From NCBI RefSeq assembly GCF_900215205.1, contig NZ_OBDY01000021.1, positions 1-64,000 on the forward strand: a stretch of DNA of 64,000 nucleotides, in the 5' to 3' direction. The position numbers and the translations under genes were made by a program. This document shows, in pieces, positions 39,679 through 48,405 of the stretch; position 1 is the stretch's first letter; each line of letters opens with the position of its first letter. The notes below the pieces were generated by a model. It had not been told where the DNA came from, did no database searches, and was given only the letters and a program-made list of their open reading frames with translations. This DNA is from Paractinoplanes atraurantiacus. GTDB lineage: Bacteria > Actinomycetota > Actinomycetes > Mycobacteriales > Micromonosporaceae.

Positions 39679-40632
39679 TCAGGCGGCCGGGGCCGGGGTC
39701 TTCTCGTCGGGGCGGTCGTCGGTGGCGACGAGCGCCTCGGCCTCGGCGATGATGGCCTCGTCCTCGGCGCGGTGCTTGCGGTACTGCGCGACCGAATAGG
39801 CGATCGCGGCCGCCCACACGACGTAGATCACCGCGTAGAAGGTGTAGCGGACGCCGTCCGGCGCGTCGATCCAGTCGCTGCGCAGCAGGGTGCGCGTGTT
39901 GGTCAGGATGATCAGGCCGCCGACCAGGGAGCCGAGCACCCGCGGCGGGATGTGCCGGACGAGCCAGGCGGCGATCGGGGCGGCGATGACGCCGCCGATC
40001 AGCAGGGCCAGCACCCAGGTGTAGTTGATGTTCTCGTTGCCGATGCCGACGATGAAGCCGAGGCTGGCCGCCACCGCCACCAGGAACTCGCTGGTGTCGA
40101 TGGAGCCGATGGTCTTGCGCGGCTCGAGCCGGCCGCTGGCCAGGATGGCCGGGGTGCCGACCGGGCCCCAGCCGCCGCCACCGGTGGAGTCGACGAAGCC
40201 GGCCACGATGCCGAGCGGGGCCAGGAACCGCTTGCGCAGCGGCTTGCCGAGACGGTCCTTGGGCAGGCCCTGCGTGGTGAAGCGGATGAAGACGTACAGG
40301 CCCAGCGCCAGCAGGATGATCGACATCAGCGGGGCCGCGGTCTCGGTCGACAGGTTCGACAGGAAGGTCGCGCCCGCGAACGCGCCGATCGCGCCGGGTA
40401 CGCCGATCTTGAGGACGACCTTCCAGTCGACGTTGCCGAACTTCCAGTGCGACACCCCGGACACCAGGGTGGTGCCGATCTCGGCGAGGTGAACGGTGGC
40501 CGAGGCGGCGGCCGGGCTGGTGCCGATCGCCAGCAGCAACGTGGTCGAGGTGACGCCGTAGGCCATGCCCAGGCTGCCGTCGACCAGCTGGGCGCCCAGG
40601 CCGACCAGGGCGAGGAGCAAGAGCTTGCGCAT
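39679..40632 (-). CDS. TauE/SafE-family anion (sulfite/sulfonate) exporter
   Basis: 317 residues with about eight transmembrane helices. The two inverted TauE units begin at GLGAQLVDGSLGMAYGVTSTTLLL and at FLAPLGIVAGFVDSTGGGGWGPVGTPAIL, both with the family's Gly-rich DxxxGxGG-type loops. The C-terminus (about 285-317) is charged and cytosolic. It exports sulfite, sulfoacetate or similar anions. ATG 40632 is preferred to an in-frame ATG at 40713. An ACCAA-rich AT stretch lies upstream. Confidence 0.92.
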   Translation of the reverse strand: MRKLLLLALVGLGAQLVDGSLGMAYGVTSTTLLLAIGTSPAAASATVHLAEIGTTLVSGVSHWKFGNVDWKVVLKIGVPGAIGAFAGATFLSNLSTETAAPLMSIILLALGLYVFIRFTTQGLPKDRLGKPLRKRFLAPLGIVAGFVDSTGGGGWGPVGTPAILASGRLEPRKTIGSIDTSEFLVAVAASLGFIVGIGNENINYTWVLALLIGGVIAAPIAAWLVRHIPPRVLGSLVGGLIILTNTRTLLRSDWIDAPDGVRYTFYAVIYVVWAAAIAYSVAQYRKHRAEDEAIIAEAEALVATDDRPDEKTPAPAA

Positions 40633-40737
40633 GTCCCTAACCGCCGTTTCCCTAGATATCCCACATACCAAGTTGGTTTGGTGAGAATAGGAAACGGAGA
40701 GTGTTCGTGGCAAGTTCTCCCAGTAGCCGGGACGACG

Positions 40738-41355
40738 TCAGAGCAGGCCGCGCTCGAAAGCGGCCGCCACCGCCGCCGCCCGGTCGCGAACGCCCAGCTT
40801 TGCGTACGCGTGCAGCAAATGCGTCTTCACCGTGGCTTCGCTGATGTGCAGGAGCTTGGCCGCCTCGCGGTTCGAGTGCCCCTGGGAGATCAGCTTGAGC
40901 ACCTCGACCTCGCGCTGACTCAGCGGCTCCTTGGCCGGCGAGCGCAGCGTCCCCATCAGACGCCCGGCCACCGCCGGCGACAGCACCGACTCGCCCCGAT
41001 GCGCCGCCACGACCGCCCGGAAGAGCTCCTCCCGCGGCGTGTCCTTCAGCAGATAGCCGGTCGCACCCGCTTTGATCGCCGGAAGAACGTCACTATCGGT
41101 GTCGTACGTCGTCAGCACCAGCACACGCGCCCGCGACCCCTGCCCGGCGAGCGCGCGAATCGTGCTCACCCCGTCCATGACCGGCATCCGCAGGTCGAGC
41201 AGGACCACGTCCGGGTCGACCGAGCCGGCCACCGCCAGCGCCTCCTGGCCGTCGCCGGCCTCACCCAGCACGGCGAACCGGTCGTCGCCGGCGAACATGC
41301 CGCGCAGCCCGTCGCGTACCACCGGATGGTCGTCGACGATCAGCAGGCCGATCAC
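40738..41355 (-). CDS. NarL/LuxR-type response regulator of the ABC-transporter operon
   Basis: 205 residues. The receiver carries acidic pair D8-D9, phospho-acceptor D54 (VVLLDLRMPVMDG), Thr and Lys (LTTYD; LLKDTPREE). The C-terminal LuxR helix-turn-helix reads LSQREVEVLKLISQGHSNREAAKLLHISEATVKTHL. GTG 41355 overlaps the kinase stop by 4 nt. Likely activates its own operon through the inverted repeat at 44317-44336. Confidence 0.95.
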   Translation of the reverse strand: MIGLLIVDDHPVVRDGLRGMFAGDDRFAVLGEAGDGQEALAVAGSVDPDVVLLDLRMPVMDGVSTIRALAGQGSRARVLVLTTYDTDSDVLPAIKAGATGYLLKDTPREELFRAVVAAHRGESVLSPAVAGRLMGTLRSPAKEPLSQREVEVLKLISQGHSNREAAKLLHISEATVKTHLLHAYAKLGVRDRAAAVAAAFERGLL

Positions 41356-42593
41356 GCGGCGGCCCCGGCGAACAGGGCCGGCACGCAGGCCGACAGCGCC
41401 GTGCCGCCGCCCGGCTCCGACTCCACCTCGAGCGTGCCCGCGATGCGGCGCAGCCGCTCCTTCATCGCGACCAGGCCGTAGCCGCCCTTCTCGCCGCTGG
41501 TGCGCGGGGCGGCCGGGTCGAAGCCGGCGCCGTCGTCGTGCACGTCCAGGGTGACCACATCCTCCATGTAGGACAGGGTGAGCGTCACCCGTTCCGCCGA
41601 CGCGTGCCGGGCGACGTTGGCCAGGGCCTCCTGCGCCGTACGCAGAAGGGTCGTCTCGATCTCGGGCAGCAGCGGCCGGGCCGGGCCCGTGGTGACCAGC
41701 TCGGCGCCGACCCCGCTGAGCCGCGACCAGCTGGTCATGACCTCGCCGATCGCGTCCGGCAGCGCGGCCGCGTCGAGCGTGCGCGGCCGCAGCGCGTGCA
41801 CCGAGCGGCGGGCCTCGGTGAGGCTGTCGCGGGCCAGTTTCTTGGCCGCCTCGAGATGCCGGTCGCGGTCGGCGCCGGGCGAGCCGGCCGCCTCGAGCTG
41901 GGTGACGATGCCGGTCAGCCCCTGTGCGAGCACGTCGTGGATCTCGCCGGCCATCCGCTGCCGCTCGTCGAGCTTGCCGGCCTCGCGGGCCTGCACCATC
42001 AGCTGGGCGTGCAGGCCCTCGTTCTCCTTGAGCGCCTCGGCCAGCCTGGCGTTGGCCTCGGCCAGCTCGTCGATGACCTGGACCTGCCGGGCGGCCCGCT
42101 CGTCGGCCTTGGCCGTCACTTTGATCATCAGTCCGGAGACGCCGATGTTGATCACGAGCAGCACGGCGATGACCGGCCAGGCCGACTTCTCGTCGAGCAC
42201 GTAGAAGCCGCCCGCCTGGGAGAGGCCGGTGGGTATCGCGACCAGCACGCCGCCCGCGACCATCCACCGGCTCCGCAAGGCGTACGCCGTGAACAGGTAG
42301 CCGGTCCAGGCGAAGAAGCCGAACAGCGGGCTGGACCAGACGAGCACGAAGATCAAGACGATCAGGCCGCCGAAGAAGACGGCCATCTTGCCGCGATGCT
42401 GTTCCCACTCCGGGTGCATCGTGACCCACCAGAACAGCCAGGCCGCGGTCACGGCGAGCGCGCCGCCGATGACCGGCCACGGCTGGTGCGGGACGCCGGC
42501 CAGGTCACCCAGCGCGATGAGACCGATCGAACAGACCAGGGCTATGTACGGCACTACCGTGATCAGCCGATCCGACTTTCTGCCCGCTGCCAT
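41352..42593 (-). CDS. DesK-type sensor histidine kinase
   Basis: 413 residues. About six transmembrane helices occupy the first 170 residues without a large outer domain, so it probably senses something in the membrane, as DesK/LiaS-type kinases do. A coiled coil (about 175-205) leads to HisKA_3 with EIHDVLAQGLTGI (His near 216), then HATPase (EALANVARHASAERV; DDGAGFDP; GYGLVAMKERL). It is partner of the NarL-type regulator. The start could also be a GTG 12 nt upstream. Confidence 0.92.
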   Translation of the reverse strand: MAAGRKSDRLITVVPYIALVCSIGLIALGDLAGVPHQPWPVIGGALAVTAAWLFWWVTMHPEWEQHRGKMAVFFGGLIVLIFVLVWSSPLFGFFAWTGYLFTAYALRSRWMVAGGVLVAIPTGLSQAGGFYVLDEKSAWPVIAVLLVINIGVSGLMIKVTAKADERAARQVQVIDELAEANARLAEALKENEGLHAQLMVQAREAGKLDERQRMAGEIHDVLAQGLTGIVTQLEAAGSPGADRDRHLEAAKKLARDSLTEARRSVHALRPRTLDAAALPDAIGEVMTSWSRLSGVGAELVTTGPARPLLPEIETTLLRTAQEALANVARHASAERVTLTLSYMEDVVTLDVHDDGAGFDPAAPRTSGEKGGYGLVAMKERLRRIAGTLEVESEPGGGTALSACVPALFAGAAA

Positions 42594-42613
42594 GACCGTC
42601 ACCGTCAACCCTC

Positions 42614-43354
42614 TCAGGACCAGCGGAACCATCGGACCGCGAGGAACCCGAACACCACCACGTACCCGAGAAGAACCGTAACCGAGATCGCGGCCGGCCA
42701 ATGTCCCGTCATGGTGTCGTTGAGGGCACGCTCGGCCGCGCCCAGCGGCGTGAAGTCGGCGACGGTGCGCAGCGCCTCCGGCATCACCTCGCGCGGTGTC
42801 CACAGCCCGGCGAAGAACATCAGCGGGAAGAACAGCAACGTGCCGACCGAGTTGCCGGCCTTGCCGGACGGCACCAGCGCGGCGATGACCAGGCCGATCG
42901 CCAGCACGCCGGCCGCGCTGAGCAGGAAGGTGAGCACGAAGCCGGCGAACTGCGAGGCCAGCGGCACGTCGAAGGCGATCCGGCCGACCGCCAGCACGAG
43001 CCCGGTGGCGACGACCGCGCACAGCAGGTTCGTCACGAGCTGCGCGCCGAGCAGCTTCAGCGGTGACACCGGCGTGGTGGCGAACCGGCGCAGCACCCCG
43101 CGTTCCCGATAGGTCGCCAGCACGGCCGGCGCGATCTGGATGGCGACCATGGCCAGGGTCAGCACCACCGCGATGCCGACGTAGAGGTCGATGACCCGGC
43201 CGCCGTCCAGGCTGTCCTGCGGCTCCCGGAACGCCGGGATGCAGCCGAGGATGACCACCAGCACCGTCGGGAAGATGATGACGAAGAAGGCGGACATCGG
43301 CTCCCGCAGGAACAGCCGCAGCTCGGTCAGGGTCAACTTGGTGAACACGCGCAT
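42614..43354 (-). CDS. ABC-2 type transporter permease
   Basis: 246 residues with six transmembrane helices, ABC-2 (DrrB-like) family: the N-terminus MRVFTKLTLTELRLFLREPM enters the first helix, and YRERGVLRRFATTPVSPLKLLGAQ is the conserved cytosolic coupling segment. It forms the export channel with the ATPase encoded 5 nt upstream. The two-component genes follow after 20 nt. Such four-gene sets often confer self-protection against antibiotics or lipids. Confidence 0.93.
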   Translation of the reverse strand: MRVFTKLTLTELRLFLREPMSAFFVIIFPTVLVVILGCIPAFREPQDSLDGGRVIDLYVGIAVVLTLAMVAIQIAPAVLATYRERGVLRRFATTPVSPLKLLGAQLVTNLLCAVVATGLVLAVGRIAFDVPLASQFAGFVLTFLLSAAGVLAIGLVIAALVPSGKAGNSVGTLLFFPLMFFAGLWTPREVMPEALRTVADFTPLGAAERALNDTMTGHWPAAISVTVLLGYVVVFGFLAVRWFRWS

Positions 43355-43359
43355 GGTGG

Positions 43360-44259
43360 TTACTCCCCCGAGTCGGACCGGCCGGTCAGCCGGACGAACG
43401 CGTCGTCCAGGCTGGCCTGCTCGATGCGCAGGTCGTTGGCGATGATGTCGTTGACGGCGAGCACCGAGGTGACCGCGTGCAGCAGGTTGCCGGTGCCGAC
43501 CACCTCGAGCTGCGAGCCGTGCCGCACCACCTGGCGCACCTCCGGGCGGGCCTCGAGCAGCGCCGTGTCGACCGGCGCCGACGGGCGGAAGCGGATCCGC
43601 TGCTCGGTGCTGGTCCCGGCGATCAGCCCGGCCGGCGTGTCCAGCGCGACGACCGCACCGTGGTCGATCACCGCCAGCCGGTCGCAGAGCCGCTCGGCCT
43701 CCTCCATGAAGTGCGTGACCAGCAGGATCGTCACCCCCCGATCACGGACGGCCTCGATGAGACCCCACGTGTGGCGGCGAGCCTGCGGATCGAGCCCGGT
43801 GGTGAGCTCGTCCAGGATGGCGATCTCGGGATTGCCGACCAGCGCGAGCGCGATCGACAGCCGCTGCTTCTGACCGCCCGACATCTTGGCGTAGCGGGTG
43901 GCCAGCGGCACGTCGAGATCACGGGCGAGCGCCTGCCAGTCGGCCGGGCTCGGATAGAAGGAACTGAAGAGCTCGAGCGCCTCACGCCCGCTGAGCTTGT
44001 CCGGCAGCTGGCTCTCCTGCAGCTGCACACCGACCAGCCGGCGCAGCTCGGTGTCGGCCGGCGCCCGGCCGAGCACGCGAATCGTGCCGCCGTCACCCCT
44101 GCGCAGACCGCTGACACACTCGACCGTGGTCGTCTTGCCGGCACCGTTGGGGCCGAGAATGCCGAAGATCTCTCCCCGCTCGACCGAGAACGAGACGTCC
44201 CGCACCGCGACGGTGTCCCCGTACGCCTTTCGCAGATTCTGGACCTCGATGACTGTCAT
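43360..44259 (-). CDS. ABC transporter ATP-binding protein (DrrA-like)
   Basis: 299 residues. Walker A LGPNGAGKTTTVEC, Q-loop (VQLQESQLPD), signature MSGGQKQRLSIALAL, Walker B EIAILDELTTGLDPQ and H-loop VTHFMEE are all intact. The C-terminal 80 residues are the DrrA-type regulatory extension. First gene of the ATPase-permease-kinase-regulator operon. Upstream (44260-44357) a perfect 8-bp inverted repeat, CATCCACC-GGTT-GGTGGATG, lies in the promoter region. Confidence 0.95.
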   Translation of the reverse strand: MTVIEVQNLRKAYGDTVAVRDVSFSVERGEIFGILGPNGAGKTTTVECVSGLRRGDGGTIRVLGRAPADTELRRLVGVQLQESQLPDKLSGREALELFSSFYPSPADWQALARDLDVPLATRYAKMSGGQKQRLSIALALVGNPEIAILDELTTGLDPQARRHTWGLIEAVRDRGVTILLVTHFMEEAERLCDRLAVIDHGAVVALDTPAGLIAGTSTEQRIRFRPSAPVDTALLEARPEVRQVVRHGSQLEVVGTGNLLHAVTSVLAVNDIIANDLRIEQASLDDAFVRLTGRSDSGE

Positions 44260-44316
44260 GCATCGAGAATCGCGGTCACAACGGGTGTCCCGAATCGACC
44301 GGCAAGCGAAACCCTC

Positions 44317-44336
44317 CATCCACCGGTTGGTGGATG
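44317..44336. promoter_or_regulatory. Inverted repeat upstream of the ABC transporter/two-component operon
   Basis: CATCCACC-GGTT-GGTGGATG, 8-bp perfect arms, 58 bp before the ATPase start. Position and symmetry suit a NarL/LuxR-family response-regulator dimer activating its own operon. Confidence 0.5.
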
Positions 44337-44357
44337 CGAACCTCCACCGCTGCCCGC

Positions 44358-44957
44358 CTAGCAGCAGCCGCAACCGCGGACGAGCACGCCCTCGATCGTG
44401 CCCCGCACGTCCTGCGCGTGGAGGCCGTCGCCCTCCACCCGGTCGGCGCGCAGCGCGTAGTTCGCGAAGATCTGGGCGCCGCGCAGCGCGGGGTCCTCGG
44501 CCCGGGCGATCGAGCCGCAGAGCCGCCCCTGGAGGAAGCCGGGGTCCTCGCACCGCTGGCAGTCCATCACCGGCTCGTGGTGGGTGCCGGCGTTGGTGAT
44601 GCCCGACAACCGGCCGAACGCCAGTAGGGGGCCCGCCTCCCACCGGAACTCACCGCTGTGGAACCCACGGCCCTGACCACTGCGGTCGAAGACGTGCACC
44701 AGGTCGGTCACCCGGATGCCGCCGTTCAGCAGGGGCCGGGACACGTCCGGGTCGTCGCAGTCGAACGGATCCAGGAACAGTTCCAACGTCTGCCGGGTGG
44801 TCAGGGTCAGGCACCGTGGGTCCTCGCACTCGCGCCGCTCGGGCTCGGGCTCGGTGAGGCGGCCCTTGACGATCTTCGACACCGGTGCGACGCACATGCG
44901 CTGCTCGAGCATCAGCCTCGGGTCGTCCGGACAGGTGACACGCTGAAGGATCGGCAT
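44358..44957 (-). CDS. Cysteine-rich protein of unknown function
   Basis: 199 residues with 12 Cys, many in pairs or clusters: C9 and C22 near the start, RRECEDPRCL, FDCDD, MDCQRCEDPGFLQGRLCG and the C-terminal RGCGCC. No signal peptide or membrane helix is seen, so the Cys may bind metal or an iron-sulfur cluster inside the cell. GTITNAG-like and VTDLVHVFDRSGQGRGFHSGEF segments look beta-rich. I do not recognise the family; the reading frame and codon use are convincing. Confidence 0.65.
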   Translation of the reverse strand: MPILQRVTCPDDPRLMLEQRMCVAPVSKIVKGRLTEPEPERRECEDPRCLTLTTRQTLELFLDPFDCDDPDVSRPLLNGGIRVTDLVHVFDRSGQGRGFHSGEFRWEAGPLLAFGRLSGITNAGTHHEPVMDCQRCEDPGFLQGRLCGSIARAEDPALRGAQIFANYALRADRVEGDGLHAQDVRGTIEGVLVRGCGCC

Positions 44958-44997
44958 GTCCCCAGCGTCACCATGCCCGGGCGCGGGCCGAAGGCCT

Positions 44998-45015
44998 CAG
45001 TCGCCTCGGCGACTG
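44998..45015 (-). terminator. Possible terminator after the GT4 gene
   Basis: CAGTCGCC and GGCGACTG are exact complements separated by TC, 23 nt beyond the glycosyltransferase stop on the minus strand. Two unpaired bases are too few for a loop, so the real stem would be shorter. Confidence 0.35.
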
Positions 45016-45037
45016 TCGGAAAGGCAGCGGCCCGAGG

Positions 45038-46231
45038 TCAGACCATTGCTTCGGTGTTGCTGCCGCGGCGCGAGCCGGTGACGGCCGAGTAGACCGAGCC
45101 GATCTGGGCCGCGACGCGCTTCCAGGAATAGGCCTGGCGGGCGCGGTCGAGGGCCGCCGTGCCGTACGCGAAGCGCCGGACCTTGTCGTTGACCAGGCGC
45201 CGCAGGGCGCCGCCGAGCGCGCGCGGGTCACGCGGCGGCACGAGGTCGCCGGTCAGGCCGTCGACCACCGTCTCGGTCAGACCGCCGACGGTCGTGCCGA
45301 TCACCGGGACGCCGCAGGCCATGGCCTCCAGGGCCGCCGGCTCGAACTGCTCCTGCCACGGGGCCGCCACCAGCAGGTCGGCCGAGCGGTACCAGGCCGG
45401 CATCTCCCGTGACGGCACCCGGCCGACCAGCTTGAACCGGTCGCCGACCTGGAATTTCTCGGCCAGCGCGCGCAGCGTGGCCGCGCCCGGGTCGGCCTTG
45501 AGCTCCTCGGCCGGCGGGCCGCCGACGACGACCACCTCGGCGCCGGGCACGTAGCGCATGGCCTGGATGACGTCGCCGAAACCCTTGCGCTCGACGAGCT
45601 TGCCGACGGAGAGGATGCGGGGGCGCTCGGGGTCACGCTCGACCGCGGGGCCCTCGGGGCTGAACCGGATGCTGTCGACGCCGGCCGGAACGACGGTCAG
45701 GCGGGCGCGGGGCACGCCGATGCGTACGAGGCCGCTGACCTCGTCCTGCGATTGGGCGACGACGCGGTCGACGGCCCGGCCCAGGGCCCGCTCGTAACCC
45801 GAGCGCGAGGGCCGGTCGGCGCCGCCGCTGAGCGAGGGCAGCCCGAGCTCGTGGAACGACTGCACCACCGGGATGCCGAACTGGCGGGCGGCGGTGACCG
45901 CGGCCAGGCCGCTGGTCCAGAAGTGGGCGTGGGCGACGTCGGGGTGCCAGTCGCCGGTGCGCCACTCGTCCTCGAGCAGGCGGGCGAACTCGCCCATGTG
46001 CGGGAGCAGCAGGTCGGCGGGCACCGCGCGGGCGGGCCCGGCGGGGATGTGGACGACGTGGATGCCGCCCGGCGTGGTGACCACGTCGGCGACGTCCGGT
46101 GAGTCGCGACGGGTGTAGACGCGGACCTCGTGACCGATCTCGGCCAGAGCCGTGGAGAGATCGGCGACGTGGGTGTGCTGGCCGCCGTCGCCCAGGGGGC
46201 TGGCGTGCTCGGAGATCATGGCGATGCGCAC
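45038..46231 (-). CDS. Family 4 glycosyltransferase (GT-B fold)
   Basis: 397 residues. N-terminal domain opens MRIAMISEHASPLGDGGQHTHV, with the glycine loop typical of GT4; the C-terminal donor-binding domain shows ILSVGKLVERKGFGDVI, then EQFEPAALEAMACGVPVIGT, the E-x7-E motif that holds the nucleotide-sugar. It transfers a sugar from a nucleotide donor to lipid, polysaccharide or metabolite; the acceptor is unknown. The gene shares a divergent, palindrome-containing promoter region with the SRPBCC gene. Confidence 0.93.
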   Translation of the reverse strand: MRIAMISEHASPLGDGGQHTHVADLSTALAEIGHEVRVYTRRDSPDVADVVTTPGGIHVVHIPAGPARAVPADLLLPHMGEFARLLEDEWRTGDWHPDVAHAHFWTSGLAAVTAARQFGIPVVQSFHELGLPSLSGGADRPSRSGYERALGRAVDRVVAQSQDEVSGLVRIGVPRARLTVVPAGVDSIRFSPEGPAVERDPERPRILSVGKLVERKGFGDVIQAMRYVPGAEVVVVGGPPAEELKADPGAATLRALAEKFQVGDRFKLVGRVPSREMPAWYRSADLLVAAPWQEQFEPAALEAMACGVPVIGTTVGGLTETVVDGLTGDLVPPRDPRALGGALRRLVNDKVRRFAYGTAALDRARQAYSWKRVAAQIGSVYSAVTGSRRGSNTEAMV

Positions 46232-46271
46232 GTGGTCCCTCCGGTCGGGCAGGTGTTCGCCGGAGACCTTG

Positions 46272-46326
46272 CCCTACGGCAACATCCGTAAACCTGACCT
46301 ATCCGTTACAGACTGTTCCCGTAGGG
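46272..46326. promoter_or_regulatory. Distant 13-bp inverted repeat in the divergent GT4/SRPBCC promoter region
   Basis: CCCTACGGCAACA (46272-46284) and TGTTCCCGTAGGG (46314-46326) match in 12 of 13 paired positions. They are 29 bp apart in the 107-bp gap between divergent starts, so two operators of one regulator, one per promoter, are plausible. Confidence 0.45.
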
Positions 46327-46338
46327 TATGTCCTGGCC

Positions 46339-46803
46339 GTGGCTATCGTGCAGCGTACCGTCCAGGCCCCGCCCGATCGTGTGTTCGCCGTCCTCGCCGA
46401 CGGCTGGACCTACAGCGACTGGGTGGTCGGCACCGTGCACATCCGTGACGTCGACGAGAGCTGGCCCGCCGTGGGCAGCCGTCTGCACCACAAGGCCGGA
46501 CCATGGCCGCTCTCCCTGCACGACAAGTCCGAGGTGCTGATCGTCGAGCCGGACAAGCGGCTCCGGCTCAACGCCGGCCTCTGGCCGCTGGGCGAGGCCG
46601 TGGTCGACATCAAGCTCGAGCCCGCGCCCGGCGGCGCGACCAAGGTGACGATCGAGGAGGACTTCGAGCGCGGCCCGCTGCTGGCGGTGCGCAACAAGCT
46701 CAACGACCTGGTGCTGCACCGCCGCAACATCGAGACCCTGCGCCGCCTGGCCGACATCGCCGAGCGCTCTACCCGCCATACACAGCGCGATGCGCCCCGT
46801 TGA
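46339..46803 (+). CDS. SRPBCC-family (START-like) small-molecule-binding protein
   Basis: 154 residues. Start-of-fold VQRTVQAPPDRVFAVLADGWTYSDWVVG and SWPAVGSRLHHKAGPWPLSL, ending in a long C-terminal helix (NDLVLHRRNIETLRRLADIAERS), fit the polyketide-cyclase/START-like fold. It probably binds a hydrophobic ligand. GTG 46339 start. It overlaps the convergent desaturase-like gene by 35 nt; the pairing with that oxidoreductase recurs in actinobacteria (from memory), suggesting a shared lipid or carotenoid substrate. Confidence 0.88.
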   Translation: MAIVQRTVQAPPDRVFAVLADGWTYSDWVVGTVHIRDVDESWPAVGSRLHHKAGPWPLSLHDKSEVLIVEPDKRLRLNAGLWPLGEAVVDIKLEPAPGGATKVTIEEDFERGPLLAVRNKLNDLVLHRRNIETLRRLADIAERSTRHTQRDAPR

Positions 46804-48343
46804 TGACTGAGCGGTAGCCGGGGACGCGGTACCGGGCCAGGGCGGCCCGGGCCGCGTTGGCGCCGGGGGCGCCGTGGACGCCGCCGCCCGGGTGGGCCGA
46901 CGAGCTGGCCATGTAGAGGCGGTCGACCGGGGTGTCGGCGCGTCCGATGCCGGGGATCGGGCGCAGGAAGAGCTGCTGGAAGGCGGCCGCCGTGCCGCCG
47001 CCGAGGGCACCGCCGACCAGGGACGGGTTCTCGCGCTGCATGTCGGCCGGTGAGTAGACGTTGCGGCCCTCGACCTGGGCCAGGAAGCCCGGGGCGTACT
47101 CCTCGACGGTCGCCTCCATGCGGTCGACGTGGGCGGCGATCTCGTCGGGCTCCCAGTGCTCGCGGTGGGGCAGGTGGGTGTACGACCAGACCGATTCGGT
47201 GCCCTCGGGTGAGCGGCCCGGGTCGGCCGTGGTCATCTGGCCCAGCAGCATGAACGGGTGGTCCGGCACCTGGTCGGTGGCGAGCCGGGCCGCGTAGCGG
47301 GTGAGGCCGTTGAGGTCGGCGCCCAGGTGCACGGTGCCGGCGCCCGCGGCGGCCGGGTTCTTCCAGGGCATCTTCGTACGGACGGCCCAGTCGACCTTGA
47401 CCGTGGCGCCGTCCCAGCGGAAGTGGGCGAGATCCTCGACCAGCCGCGACGGCAGCCAGCGCTCGCCGACCAGGTCGAGGTACAGGGCGGGCGCGGGCAC
47501 GTCGGCGATCACGGCCCGCCGGGCCCGGAAGTCGCGGCCGCCGGCCGTTCTGACCCCGACGGCCGTGCCGCGCGCGATCAGCACCCGGGCGGCCGGGGCG
47601 TCGTACACAATCTCGCCGCCCTTTGATCGCAATCGCGAGACCAGGGCGTCGGTGATCCGCTGGGCGCCGCCGACCGGCACCGGCCAGCCGTGCTCCTGGC
47701 CGAGCATGGCCAGCAGCCAGCCGTAGACGCCGCCGCCGGCCTCCTCCGGCGAGAGGTCGGTGTGCAGGGCGCAGCCGGCCATCAGCAGCGTCGCGCCCTC
47801 GCCGCTGAACAGCTCCGAGCCCAGCTCCCGCACCGAGAGCACCAGCCGCCGGGCCAGCCGCAGCGCGTCCACACTGCCCAGTGCGCGCAACAGCGAAAGA
47901 CCGCCGCGCACCGGCGGGAACGGTGTGAGGATGGTGTCGAGCATCGGGGCCGAGACGTTGCGCCAGTCGTCGTACGCGTTCTTCCAGCGCTCGCCGTCAC
48001 CGGGCGCGAACCGCTCGACCGACTCCATCGTCCGTACGACATCGGTGTTGATCGTCGCCGCCCGGCCGTCCGGCAGCAGGTGGGTGAGCACGTCCGGCGA
48101 GCGGGTCCACTCCAGGTCGAGGTGCAGGTCGCGCAGCACCGGCGACGCGTATCCGAGGGGGTAGAAGGAACTGAAAAGGTCACTGAGATATCCGGGCGCG
48201 GTCACGAAGCCGGACCGCACCGCCCCGCCGGGCTGCGGGGTGGCCTCGAGCACCACCACCGACCATCCGGCGTCGGCCAACAGGTTGGCGGCGACCAGGC
48301 CGTTGTGGCCCGCGCCCACGATGATCGCGTCTGCAGTCTCCAT
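46769..48343 (-). CDS. Phytoene-desaturase-like FAD/NAD(P)-dependent oxidoreductase
   Basis: 524 residues. The N-terminal motif DAIIVGAGHNGLVAANLLADAGWSVVVLEA is the dinucleotide-binding signature of carotenoid desaturase/CrtI-like enzymes, and the C-terminal FAD strand reads RLYMASSSAHPGGGVHGAPG. Substrate is not certain; carotenoid, retinoid or polyprenyl lipids are typical. ATG 48343 is preferred; an in-frame ATG at 48382 adds 13 residues. Divergent from the BrkB gene with 62 bp between. Confidence 0.9.
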   Translation of the reverse strand: METADAIIVGAGHNGLVAANLLADAGWSVVVLEATPQPGGAVRSGFVTAPGYLSDLFSSFYPLGYASPVLRDLHLDLEWTRSPDVLTHLLPDGRAATINTDVVRTMESVERFAPGDGERWKNAYDDWRNVSAPMLDTILTPFPPVRGGLSLLRALGSVDALRLARRLVLSVRELGSELFSGEGATLLMAGCALHTDLSPEEAGGGVYGWLLAMLGQEHGWPVPVGGAQRITDALVSRLRSKGGEIVYDAPAARVLIARGTAVGVRTAGGRDFRARRAVIADVPAPALYLDLVGERWLPSRLVEDLAHFRWDGATVKVDWAVRTKMPWKNPAAAGAGTVHLGADLNGLTRYAARLATDQVPDHPFMLLGQMTTADPGRSPEGTESVWSYTHLPHREHWEPDEIAAHVDRMEATVEEYAPGFLAQVEGRNVYSPADMQRENPSLVGGALGGGTAAAFQQLFLRPIPGIGRADTPVDRLYMASSSAHPGGGVHGAPGANAARAALARYRVPGYRSVINGAHRAVYGG

Positions 48344-48405
48344 CGCGTACGTCGTACCCTTCCGGCGGCGTTTGTCACTCATCGCGCCCGGGTAGCAGCC
48401 GGAGA

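Noticed and set aside
39645..39698. ACCCCGGC/GCCGGGGT pairing between VOC and TauE genes as terminator
   Set aside because: The arms are about 38 nt apart and lie partly in coding sequence; chance pairing is likely in such GC-rich DNA.
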